Shown: positions 1-6,735 of the stretch, one piece after another
How positions within the stretch are numbered: position 1 is the stretch's first letter
Layout of the letters: the number at the start of each line of letters is the position of its first letter
Source of the DNA: Arthrobacter cupressi
Lineage (GTDB): Bacteria > Actinomycetota > Actinomycetes > Actinomycetales > Micrococcaceae
Reading direction: 5' to 3'
Length of the DNA stretch: 35,260 bases
Assembly (NCBI RefSeq): GCF_900099975.1
Contig: NZ_FNEI01000022.1
Location: 1-35,260, forward strand
Position numbers and translations under genes: made by a program
Notes under the pieces: generated by a model
Database searches by the model: none
What the model was told of the DNA's origin: nothing
Seen by the model: only the letters and a program-made list of their open reading frames with translations

Positions 1-1
1 C

Positions 2-721
2 ATCCGGATCATCGCCGGCGCCGCCGCGGGCGGCGCGCAGCTGGTCGTCAAGCCCGGGATCAGCTCCGCGGCGCAGCTCAAGGGCAAGACCCTGGCCTCC
101 CCGCAGCTGGGCGGCACCCAGGACGTGGCGCTGCGGGCCTGGCTGGGCAAGCAGGGCTACAAGACCTCCACCGACGGCAGCGGGGATGTGAACATCAACC
201 CCACCGAGAACGCCCAGACCCTGAAGCTGTTCCAGGACAGCAAGATCGACGGCGCCTGGGTGCCCGAGCCCTGGGCCTCCCGCCTGGTGCTGCAGGCCGG
301 CGGGAAGGTCCTGGTCGATGAGAAGGACCTCTGGGACAAGGGCGAGTTCGTCACCACCGTGCTGATCGTGAACAAGAAGTTCGCCGACGAACACCCCGAG
401 ACCGTCAAGGCCCTGCTCAAGGGCCACGTGGCCTCGGTCGAGTGGCTGACCACGGCCCCGGCGGCGGAGAAGGCCTCGGTGATCAACGCCGCCCTGAAGG
501 ACAGCGCCGGCAAGCCGCTGGCCGCGGACGTGATCGCCCGGTCCCTGAAGAACATCACCTTCACCACCGACCCGCTGGCCGGGACCTTCCAGAAACTCCT
601 GCAGGACGGCATCGACGCCGGCACCACCAAACAGGCCGACATCACCGGCATCTTCGACCTCCGCACCCTGAACGAGATCACCGGCGCGAAGACCTCCGCC
701 GCCGGCCTCGGCCAGGACTGA
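2..721 (+). CDS. ABC transporter substrate-binding protein (SsuA/TauA/NMT1-like), 5' end outside window
   Basis: This is the C-terminal part of a periplasmic-type binding protein for nitrate/sulfonate/taurine-class ABC importers. The reading frame is open from base 2 and ends with TGA at 719-721, so the signal peptide and N-terminal lobe are missing. Family hallmarks are a 'GGTQDVALRAWL' stretch near residue 40 of the visible part, 'IDGAWVPEPWASRL' in the ligand-binding lobe, and a C-terminal helical region ending in 'FDLRTLNEITG'. It is followed by the matching ATPase and permease on the same strand, so it supplies the ligand specificity of that importer. The ligand cannot be read from the sequence; the downstream monooxygenase and siroheme genes favour a sulfonate, which is inference. 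Other SsuA/TauA-like substrates such as nitrate or thiamine precursors remain possible. Confidence 0.9.
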   Translation: MRIIAGAAAGGAQLVVKPGISSAAQLKGKTLASPQLGGTQDVALRAWLGKQGYKTSTDGSGDVNINPTENAQTLKLFQDSKIDGAWVPEPWASRLVLQAGGKVLVDEKDLWDKGEFVTTVLIVNKKFADEHPETVKALLKGHVASVEWLTTAPAAEKASVINAALKDSAGKPLAADVIARSLKNITFTTDPLAGTFQKLLQDGIDAGTTKQADITGIFDLRTLNEITGAKTSAAGLGQD

Positions 722-726
722 ACCAC

Positions 727-792
727 CCCAACTAACTGGCAGTTGTTGTCGTCGTGAGGCCTCAAAACGACAACAACTGCGAGCTAGTTGGG
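727..792. repeat. Long palindromic (REP-like) element inside the ABC operon
   Basis: Two 26-base arms, 727-752 and 767-792, are complementary at 24 of 26 positions. The innermost 14 bp (GCAGTTGTTGTCGT with its complement) are perfect. The 14-base loop 753-766 contains the palindrome GAGGCCTC. It lies between the binding-protein stop and the ATPase RBS. No T-run follows, so it is not a standard intrinsic terminator. It resembles dispersed palindromic repeats that sit between genes and stabilise upstream mRNA. No second copy was seen in this window. Confidence 0.85.
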
Positions 793-830
793 CGCACATT
801 CAACAACCAAGCAACGCAAAGGACGGGATC

Positions 831-1574
831 ATGCCAGTCGTACTGGAACATCTGGGTAAACGCTTCGGCGACGGCGCCCCGGTGCTGGACGACGTCAACG
901 CCACCATCGCGAAGGGCGAGTTCGTCGCCCTCCTCGGTGCCTCGGGCTGCGGCAAGTCCACCCTGCTGAACATCCTCGCGGGACTGGAACATCCGACGTC
1001 GGGCGCGCTGGAAGTGCCGGCCGACGGCGCCGCCTTCATGTTCCAGGACTCTGCGCTGTTCCCGTGGCTGACCGCCCGCGGCAACATCGAACTCGCCCTG
1101 CAGCTTGCCGACAGGAACTCCGGCAAGCGCAGCAGCAGGGCCGAACGCAGCGCCCGCGCCACCGAGCTGCTCGAACTGGTGCACCTCGGCGGGGCGGGGG
1201 AGAAGCGCCCGCACGAGCTGTCCGGCGGCATGCGCCAGCGCGTGGCCCTGGCCCGTTCCCTTGCACAGGACCGGCAACTGCTCCTCATGGACGAACCGTT
1301 CGCCGCGCTGGATGCCATTACCCGCGATCTGCTGCACGATGAGCTGGAACGGATCTGGAAGGAAACCGGCCGGACCATCGTGTTCGTGACCCACAACGTG
1401 CGCGAAGCGGTCCGCCTGGGCCAGCGCGTGCTCCTGCTGTCCTCCCGTCCCGGCCGCGTGGTGGCCGAATGGGACGTCACCGAGGAACACCGCACGGACG
1501 CCGGCCAGGCAGGGGAACTGACCGCGACCATTACCCGCCGCCTGCGCGAGGAGATCCGCCGCCATGCCAACTGA
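831..1574 (+). CDS. ssuB: ABC transporter ATP-binding protein (SsuB/TauB-like)
   Basis: This cytoplasmic ATPase drives the importer whose binding protein precedes it and whose permease follows. The 247-aa length is normal for SsuB/TauB/NrtD. Walker A is GASGCGKST at residues 36-44, the signature LSGGMRQR starts at residue 130, Walker B is LLLMDEP with Asp154 and Glu155, and the switch His is in FVTHN near residue 188. The sequence FQDSALFPWLTARGNI is the typical Q-loop region of this subfamily. The ATG at 831 has a GGACGGG-type RBS a few bases upstream. The 3' end overlaps the permease start by 11 bases, suggesting translational coupling. The family is certain; the sulfonate assignment rests on neighbours and is inference. 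Confidence 0.9.
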   Translation: MPVVLEHLGKRFGDGAPVLDDVNATIAKGEFVALLGASGCGKSTLLNILAGLEHPTSGALEVPADGAAFMFQDSALFPWLTARGNIELALQLADRNSGKRSSRAERSARATELLELVHLGGAGEKRPHELSGGMRQRVALARSLAQDRQLLLMDEPFAALDAITRDLLHDELERIWKETGRTIVFVTHNVREAVRLGQRVLLLSSRPGRVVAEWDVTEEHRTDAGQAGELTATITRRLREEIRRHAN

Positions 1575-2493
1575 ACAGGATGTCCGCCCCGTGACCGAAC
1601 CCAGCGAGCACATCACCTCGCCCGTCCTCAAGGGCAACCCGGAGGACCTGCGCGACCTCGAAGCCGGCCTGGACAAACTCCAGTCGGATACCCAGGCCAA
1701 GGCCGGGATCGACTGGAGCCGCGTGCTGCTGCCGATCGCCGCGCTGGTGGTGCTGATCCTCGTCTGGCAGTTCTATGTGTCGCTCGGCCTCAAACGCCGT
1801 GACCTGGTACCCGGCCCCCTCGATGTGCTGGGCCAGATGGGTGTGCTGTGGTCCGAGGGCAAGGTCCAGGAATCGGTATGGACATCGCTGCAGCGCGGCC
1901 TCTTCGGCTTCCTGATCAGCGTTGTCATCGCCACCCCGGTGGGCCTGCTGCTGGCCCAGGCCGCGCCATTGCGCCGTGCCTTCGGACCGCTGATTTCGGG
2001 CCTGCAGGTGCTGCCGTCTGTCGCCTGGGTTCCGGCCGCCATCATCTGGTTCGGCCTCACCGATGCCACCGTGTACTTCGTGGTGTTCATGGGCGCCATT
2101 CCGTCCATCATCAACGGGCTCATCTCCGGCGTGGACCAGATCCCGCCGCAGTACCGCAGCGTGGGCAAGGTCCTCGGCGCCAACCGGCTCCAGATGGCGC
2201 TGCAGATCGTCCTTCCCGCTGCCCTTCCCGGCTACCTCGGCGGCCTCAAGCAGGGCTGGGCCTTCTCCTGGCGCTCCCTCATGGCCGCCGAAATCATCGC
2301 CACCGGCGGCAGCATCGGCTTCGGCCTGGGCTCCCTGCTCGACCAGGGCCGCCTGCTTTCGGACATGGCCACTGTGATGTCCGCGATCCTGCTGATCCTC
2401 GCCGTGGGCATCCTGATCGAACTGCTCGTGTTCGGCCCGATCGAGAAGCGGCTCCTGCAGCGCCGCGGCCTGCTGGCCGGCGGCACCCGCTGA
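1564..2493 (+). CDS. ssuC: ABC transporter permease (SsuC/TauC-like)
   Basis: This membrane subunit forms the importer channel. The 309-aa protein has about six membrane segments, starting near residue 58 (VLLPIAALVVLILVWQFYV). It carries the inner-membrane-component (BPD_transp_1) region with the EAA-type loop around 'SVGKVLGANRLQMALQIVLPAALPG', which contacts the ATPase. SsuC/TauC proteins are usually about 250-280 aa; the extra length here is a charged N-terminal cytoplasmic tail of about 55 residues, including 'EDLRDLEAGLDKLQSD', that looks helical. The start overlaps the ATPase end by 11 bases. The gene ends shortly before an intrinsic terminator and is the last gene of the uptake operon. 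Confidence 0.9.
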   Translation: MPTEQDVRPVTEPSEHITSPVLKGNPEDLRDLEAGLDKLQSDTQAKAGIDWSRVLLPIAALVVLILVWQFYVSLGLKRRDLVPGPLDVLGQMGVLWSEGKVQESVWTSLQRGLFGFLISVVIATPVGLLLAQAAPLRRAFGPLISGLQVLPSVAWVPAAIIWFGLTDATVYFVVFMGAIPSIINGLISGVDQIPPQYRSVGKVLGANRLQMALQIVLPAALPGYLGGLKQGWAFSWRSLMAAEIIATGGSIGFGLGSLLDQGRLLSDMATVMSAILLILAVGILIELLVFGPIEKRLLQRRGLLAGGTR

Positions 2494-2515
2494 GCACCCC
2501 TGCGTAACGCAATTC

Positions 2516-2556
2516 AGGGCCCGACGGCGACCTTCCGCCGTCGGGCCCTTGCGTTT
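2516..2556 (+). terminator. Intrinsic terminator of the ABC operon
   Basis: Perfect 14-bp arms, AGGGCCCGACGGCG at 2516-2529 and its complement at 2536-2549, enclose a 6-base loop (2530-2535). A short T-containing tail (TTGCGTTT) follows. It sits 22 bases after the permease stop codon and separates the uptake operon from the monooxygenase gene. Confidence 0.85.
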
Positions 2557-2593
2557 CCCGGCGCTGGGGTGCCTGCCACAACGGCGCCGAACC

Positions 2594-2661
2594 GGGGCAC
2601 TTCGACACGCCACGCCGGCCGGTTTGGCCGGCTCCGCCCGTACTGGCCGGCAAAGTGCCCC
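2594..2661 (+). other. Structured non-coding leader ahead of the monooxygenase gene
   Basis: The 190 bases between the terminator and the next gene contain no convincing ORF but have nested dyads. The outer pair is GGGGCACTT (2594-2602) with AAGTGCCCC (2653-2661). The inner pair is GCCGGCC (2614-2620) with GGCCGGC (2626-2632) around a GGTTT loop. This may be a folded 5' leader or only GC-rich chance structure. I could not match it to a known riboswitch class. Confidence 0.4.
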
Positions 2662-2740
2662 ACGACGGCGGCCGCGCCTTCCACGATCCGCCTCGCCGAC
2701 CCGCAGGAATTCCCCGGCCCGTCCGGGTGTTGACGCGCAC

Positions 2741-3784
2741 ATGACACCACATCCCCAGCGCATCGGCTTCCTTTCTTTCGGGCATTGGGGCCGTGCCCAG
2801 GGATCCCGGGTCCAGACCGCGCGGGATGCGTTGCTGCAGGGCATCGAACTCGCGGTGGCGGCCGAGGAGATCGGCATCGACGGTGCGTTCTTCCGCGTCC
2901 ACCACTTCGCCCGCCAGCAGGCCGCGCCCTTCCCCCTGCTCTCCGCCATCGCTGCCCGGACCAGCCGGATCGAAATGGGCACCGGCGTCATCGACATGCG
3001 CTACGAAAACCCCTTGTACATGGCCGAAGAGGCCGCGGCCACGGACCTGATCAGCGGCGGCAGGCTGCAGCTGGGCATCAGCCGCGGCTCACCCGAACCG
3101 GCCCTCAACGGCGCCGCGGCCTTCGGCTATGTCCCTGCCGACGGCGAAGACCCGGCAGCCATGGCCCGGCGCCACACCGAGCTGTTCCGGCACGCGATCG
3201 CCGGCCGCGGAGTCGCTCCCGCCGACCCCGCCTACGCCGGCGGCGGCACCGGACTACTCCCCGTCCAGCCCACCTCGCCCGGACTCCCCGAGCGCATCTG
3301 GTGGGGCGCCGGAACCCGGAAGACCGCCGTCTGGGCGGCCGAGCAGGGCATGAACCTCATGAGTTCCACCCTGCTGACAGAGGACACCGGTGTGCCCTTC
3401 GACCAGCTGCAGGCCGAACAGATCCAGCTCTTCCGGGAGGCCTGGGCCGCCGCCGGGCATGGTTTCGAGCCGCGGGTTTCGGTCAGCCGCAGCGTCCTGC
3501 CGGTGGTCGACGACGAAGACCGCCACTACTTCGGTCTCCGCGCCCAGGTTGACGGACGCGACCAGGTGGGCATGCTGGACGGCGCCCTCTCCCGTTTCGG
3601 CAGGAGCTACATCGGCGAACCCGACGCGCTGGCCGAGGAACTCGCCAAGGATGCCGCCGTGCAGGCAGCCGACACCCTCATGCTGACGGTCCCCAACCAG
3701 CTCGGCGTCGACTACAACGCCAAGCTCCTGGCCAATATCGCCGAGCACATCGCCCCGGCGCTGGGCTGGAAGGTGAACGCCTGA
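2741..3784 (+). CDS. LLM-class (luciferase-like) flavin-dependent monooxygenase
   Basis: This is a bacterial-luciferase-fold oxidoreductase of 347 aa. Such enzymes use reduced FMN (or F420) and oxygen to oxidise small organic substrates; SsuD alkanesulfonate monooxygenase belongs to the same superfamily. Family features are the N-terminal 'RIGFLSFGHW' strand, 'EIGIDGAFFRVHHFA', 'GTGVIDMRYENPLYMAEEAAATD' and 'LGISRGSPE', the last lining the flavin phosphate site. The frame is open upstream to 2549, but that part is Arg/Pro-rich and unlike the family; ATG at 2741 directly precedes the conserved start. No good Shine-Dalgarno is visible. It lies between the sulfonate-type importer and cysG, which suggests a C-S bond cleavage role. 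That is inference; the substrate is unknown. Confidence 0.85.
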   Translation: MTPHPQRIGFLSFGHWGRAQGSRVQTARDALLQGIELAVAAEEIGIDGAFFRVHHFARQQAAPFPLLSAIAARTSRIEMGTGVIDMRYENPLYMAEEAAATDLISGGRLQLGISRGSPEPALNGAAAFGYVPADGEDPAAMARRHTELFRHAIAGRGVAPADPAYAGGGTGLLPVQPTSPGLPERIWWGAGTRKTAVWAAEQGMNLMSSTLLTEDTGVPFDQLQAEQIQLFREAWAAAGHGFEPRVSVSRSVLPVVDDEDRHYFGLRAQVDGRDQVGMLDGALSRFGRSYIGEPDALAEELAKDAAVQAADTLMLTVPNQLGVDYNAKLLANIAEHIAPALGWKVNA

Positions 3785-3853
3785 AGAAGGGGCGGCCGGG
3801 CAAGTAACAATGTGACGCAGGATTACTTAGCGTTAACCGGTGTTTCCGGAGCT

Positions 3854-3883
3854 TTGAAGCATGTTACGGCCCCGCCCTACAGT
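3854..3883 (+). promoter_or_regulatory. Promoter of cysG, leaderless configuration
   Basis: A -35-like TTGAAG (3854-3859) and a -10 TACAGT (3878-3883) are separated by 18 bp. Six bases later comes the ATG at 3890, where transcription would be expected to begin. No Shine-Dalgarno precedes that ATG. This matches the TANNNT-N6-ATG pattern of actinobacterial leaderless mRNAs and supports the chosen start. Confidence 0.7.
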
Positions 3884-3889
3884 CTTTTC

Positions 3890-5146
3890 ATGGCAATACA
3901 GGACATCTATCCCACGGCACTGCGCCTTCTCGGCCGCCCCGTGCTGGTGGTGGGCGGCGGCCCCGTTGCCGCGCGCCGCGCCAAGGGACTGCTCGACGCC
4001 GGGGCAGAGGTCACCGTCGTCGCCCCCGTTGCCTCTCCCGCGCTCCGCGAACTCGCCGACGCCGGCCTGCTCGCCTGGGAAGCGCGCGACTACCGCTCCT
4101 CCGACGTCGACGGCGTCTGGTTCGTGCAGACCGCCACCGGCGTTGCCGCCGTGGACGCCCGGGTTGCCGCCGACGCCGAAGCGCAGCGCATCTGGTGCGT
4201 CAACGCCTCCGACCACGAAGCCTCCGCCGCCTGGACCCCCGCCGTCGCCGTCGTCGACGACGTGAAGATCGCCGTCAACGCCGGGGGAGACCCGCGCCGC
4301 GCGATGGCCCTGCGCGACGCCGTCGCCACCGCCCTGGAAACGGGTGACCTGCCGCTGCGCCGCAAGCGCGCGCACCAGGGTTCCGTCGCCCTCGTGGGTG
4401 GCGGTCCCGGCGACACCGGGCTCATCACGGTCCGCGGCCGCCGTCTCCTGGCCCAGGCCGACGTCGTCGTGTCAGACCGCCTCGGTCCGCGTGACCTGCT
4501 CGGCGAACTGGCTCCCGAGGTCCGCATCATCGAGGTCGGCAAGACCCCCGGCCACCACCCCGTCCCGCAACTGGAGATCAACCGCATCCTCGTGGACGAA
4601 GCCCTCGCAGGCCACCGCGTGGTCCGGCTCAAGGGCGGCGACCCTTATGTGCTGGGCCGCGGCGGCGAGGAAGCAGAGTTCTGCCGGCAGCACGGCGTCG
4701 AGGTCGAAGTGGTTCCCGGCGTCACCTCCGCCATCTCCGTCCCTGCTGCCGCCGGCATCCCGGTGACCCACCGCGGGCTCGCCAAGGGCTTCAGCGTGGT
4801 CACCGGCCACGAGGAGCTCACCGAAGTCCCCGCCCGCCCGGACCACACTGTGATCCTGCTCATGGGCGTGGCCAAACTCCGCGAATCCACGGCAGCCCTC
4901 GCCGCCTCCGGAATGCCCCTGGACACGCCGGTAGGTATCGTAGAGAACGGCTACATGCCCGAACAGCGCGTCACCATCGGCACCCTGGCAAGCATTGCGG
5001 ACCAGGCGGAAGCCAGCGGTGTGGCCAACCCCGCAGTGGTGGTGATCGGCGACGTCGTGCGCGTGAGCCCCTTCGCCCCCGCACACTTCAAGACCGCCAA
5101 CTACAGCACTTTGACTCCGAACAAACCCCGGGCAGCAGCCCTCTAG
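3890..5146 (+). CDS. cysG: Siroheme synthase CysG (uroporphyrinogen-III methyltransferase / precorrin-2 dehydrogenase-ferrochelatase)
   Basis: CysG makes siroheme, the cofactor of assimilatory sulfite and nitrite reductases, from uroporphyrinogen III in the cytosol. The 418-aa protein has an N-terminal Rossmann domain (about residues 1-155; 'VLVVGGGPVAARRAKGLL' binds NAD) for precorrin-2 oxidation and iron insertion. A C-terminal SAM-dependent methyltransferase domain (about 165-400) shows 'VALVGGGPGDTGLITVRG', 'VRLKGGDPYVLGRGGEE' and 'VPGVTSAISVPAAAGIPVTHRG'. E. coli CysG is 457 aa; the shorter middle region is usual for actinobacterial forms. The frame extends up to 3812, but the promoter position and family start favour 3890. 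fprA follows 45 bases later on the same strand and is probably co-transcribed. Confidence 0.93.
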   Translation: MAIQDIYPTALRLLGRPVLVVGGGPVAARRAKGLLDAGAEVTVVAPVASPALRELADAGLLAWEARDYRSSDVDGVWFVQTATGVAAVDARVAADAEAQRIWCVNASDHEASAAWTPAVAVVDDVKIAVNAGGDPRRAMALRDAVATALETGDLPLRRKRAHQGSVALVGGGPGDTGLITVRGRRLLAQADVVVSDRLGPRDLLGELAPEVRIIEVGKTPGHHPVPQLEINRILVDEALAGHRVVRLKGGDPYVLGRGGEEAEFCRQHGVEVEVVPGVTSAISVPAAAGIPVTHRGLAKGFSVVTGHEELTEVPARPDHTVILLMGVAKLRESTAALAASGMPLDTPVGIVENGYMPEQRVTIGTLASIADQAEASGVANPAVVVIGDVVRVSPFAPAHFKTANYSTLTPNKPRAAAL

Positions 5147-5191
5147 CCCCGCGCCAAACACAGCCCCGCGCCGAAGATAAGGAACACAGCC

Positions 5192-6658
5192 GTGTCATCA
5201 AGCACCACCGTAGGATCCGTCGAGCGCCCGCTGCGCGTTGCCGTCATCGGCTCCGGCCCGGCCGGCGTCTACGCCGCGGACATCCTCACCAAGAGCGAAG
5301 CCGTCAAGAGCGGCGAGCTGAACGTCAGCATCGACCTCTTCGACCGCTATCCCGCCCCCTACGGCCTGATCCGCTACGGCGTGGCCCCGGACCACCCCCG
5401 CATCAAGGGCATCGTGAACGCCCTGCACAAGGTGCTGGACCGCGGCGACATCCGCTTCTTCGGCAACGTGGACTACGGCACGGACCTGTCCATCGAGGAC
5501 CTCCGCAAGCACTACGACGCTGTCATCTTCGCCACCGGTGCCATCAAGGACGCGGACCTGAACATCCCGGGCATCGAACTGGACGGCTCCTACGGCGGCG
5601 CCGACTTCGTTTCCTGGTACGACGGCCACCCGGACGTCTCCCGCGAATGGCCGCTGGAGGCCAAGGAGATCGCCGTCCTCGGCAACGGCAACGTGGCCCT
5701 GGACGTGGCCCGTGTCCTCTCCAAGCACGCCGACGACCTCCTGGTCACCGAAATCCCGGACAACGTCTACGCCGGCCTGAAGAACTCCCCGGTCACCGAC
5801 GTGCACGTGTTCGGCCGCCGCGGCCCCGCCCAGGTGAAGTTCACCCCGCTGGAACTGCGCGAACTGTCCCACTCCAAGGACGTGGACATCATCCTCTACG
5901 CCGAGGACTTCGAGTTCGACGAGGCCTCCGATGAAGCCATCCAGACGAACAACCAGGTCAAGACCATGGTGGGCACGCTCACCAACTGGATCGCCGAGCA
6001 GCCCGAGGACCTCTCCGAGCTGAAGGCCTCCCGCCGCCTGCACCTGCACTTCCTGCACAGCCCGGTGGAGATCGTGGACTCCGCCGAAACCCCCGGCAAG
6101 GTGGCCGGCATCAAGTTCGAGCGCACCGAACTGGACGGCACCGGAAACGCCCGCGGCACCGGCGAGTTCATCGACTACCCGGTCCAGGCCGTCTACCGCG
6201 CCATCGGCTACTTCGGTTCGGCCCTGCCGGACGTCGAGTTCGACCACACGAAGGGTGTCATCACCAACGACGGCGGCCGCGTCCTGGACGCATCCGGCGA
6301 GCACGTCCCCGGCCTGTACGCCACCGGCTGGATCAAGCGCGGCCCGGTCGGCCTGATCGGCCACACCAAGGGTGACGCCCTCGAGACCGTCACCTACCTG
6401 CTCGAAGACCGCGAAAACCTGCCCTTCGCCGCCGCTCCCGAGGCGGACGCCGTCGTCGAACTCCTCGACGCCCGCGGCGTGAAGTTCACCAGCTGGGAAG
6501 GCTGGCTGGCCCTGGACGCCCACGAGCTCGCGCTCGGCGCGGCGGCCTCCGAGGCCGGCACCTCGCACGGCGTGGAGGTCCAGCGCGAACGCATCAAGGT
6601 TGTTGCCCGCGACGAGATGATCGACATCTCCCGGGACGGCGTCGCCGCCAACGTCTAG
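5192..6658 (+). CDS. fprA: Ferredoxin-NADP reductase, adrenodoxin-reductase type (copy 1)
   Basis: This FAD enzyme passes electrons from NADPH to ferredoxin. Placed after cysG, it probably feeds a ferredoxin-dependent sulfite/nitrite reductase; that part is inference. The 488-aa protein has the FAD-binding motif 'VAVIGSGPAGVYAAD' near residue 16, 'PAPYGLIRYGVAPDHPRIKG', the NADP-binding 'AVLGNGNVALDVARVL', and the C-terminal FAD signature 'GWIKRGPVGLIGHTKGDA'. The start is GTG at 5192, preceded by a TAAGGA RBS. A strong terminator follows the stop. A close paralogue lies at 19358-20791; by eye about three quarters of residues match, and one 62-base stretch (5396-5457) is identical at DNA level. 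Confidence 0.93.
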   Translation: MSSSTTVGSVERPLRVAVIGSGPAGVYAADILTKSEAVKSGELNVSIDLFDRYPAPYGLIRYGVAPDHPRIKGIVNALHKVLDRGDIRFFGNVDYGTDLSIEDLRKHYDAVIFATGAIKDADLNIPGIELDGSYGGADFVSWYDGHPDVSREWPLEAKEIAVLGNGNVALDVARVLSKHADDLLVTEIPDNVYAGLKNSPVTDVHVFGRRGPAQVKFTPLELRELSHSKDVDIILYAEDFEFDEASDEAIQTNNQVKTMVGTLTNWIAEQPEDLSELKASRRLHLHFLHSPVEIVDSAETPGKVAGIKFERTELDGTGNARGTGEFIDYPVQAVYRAIGYFGSALPDVEFDHTKGVITNDGGRVLDASGEHVPGLYATGWIKRGPVGLIGHTKGDALETVTYLLEDRENLPFAAAPEADAVVELLDARGVKFTSWEGWLALDAHELALGAAASEAGTSHGVEVQRERIKVVARDEMIDISRDGVAANV

Positions 6659-6675
6659 CAGCCGTTTCACGCAGG

Positions 6676-6711
6676 GCGGGGTCACTCGATGGAGTGGCCC
6701 CGCGTTGTTTT
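6676..6711 (+). terminator. Intrinsic terminator after fprA copy 1
   Basis: A 12-bp stem (6676-6687 with 6692-6703, one G-T wobble) closes a 4-base loop and is followed by GTTGTTTT. It ends the cysG-fprA transcript. Confidence 0.85.
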
Positions 6712-6735
6712 AACCGGCGTGCCTTAAGCTGAAGC

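Noticed and set aside
2640..2690. Possible SAM-type riboswitch ahead of the monooxygenase gene
   Set aside because: The string CTGGCCGGCAA recalls actinobacterial SAM riboswitches, but the preceding and following conserved blocks are missing.
2549..2740. N-terminal extension of the flavin monooxygenase
   Set aside because: It would begin in the terminator stem and encode Arg/Pro/Ala-rich sequence with no resemblance to luciferase-like proteins.
3812..3889. Upstream start of cysG
   Set aside because: The promoter lies inside this stretch and the peptide is unlike CysG; the leaderless ATG at 3890 explains the start better.
5198..6685. Long minus-strand open frame opposite fprA copy 1 (a similar one lies opposite copy 2)
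   Set aside because: Both fprA copies produce the same Val/Asp/Gly-rich antisense frame because they share coding sequence; no RBS or family match.
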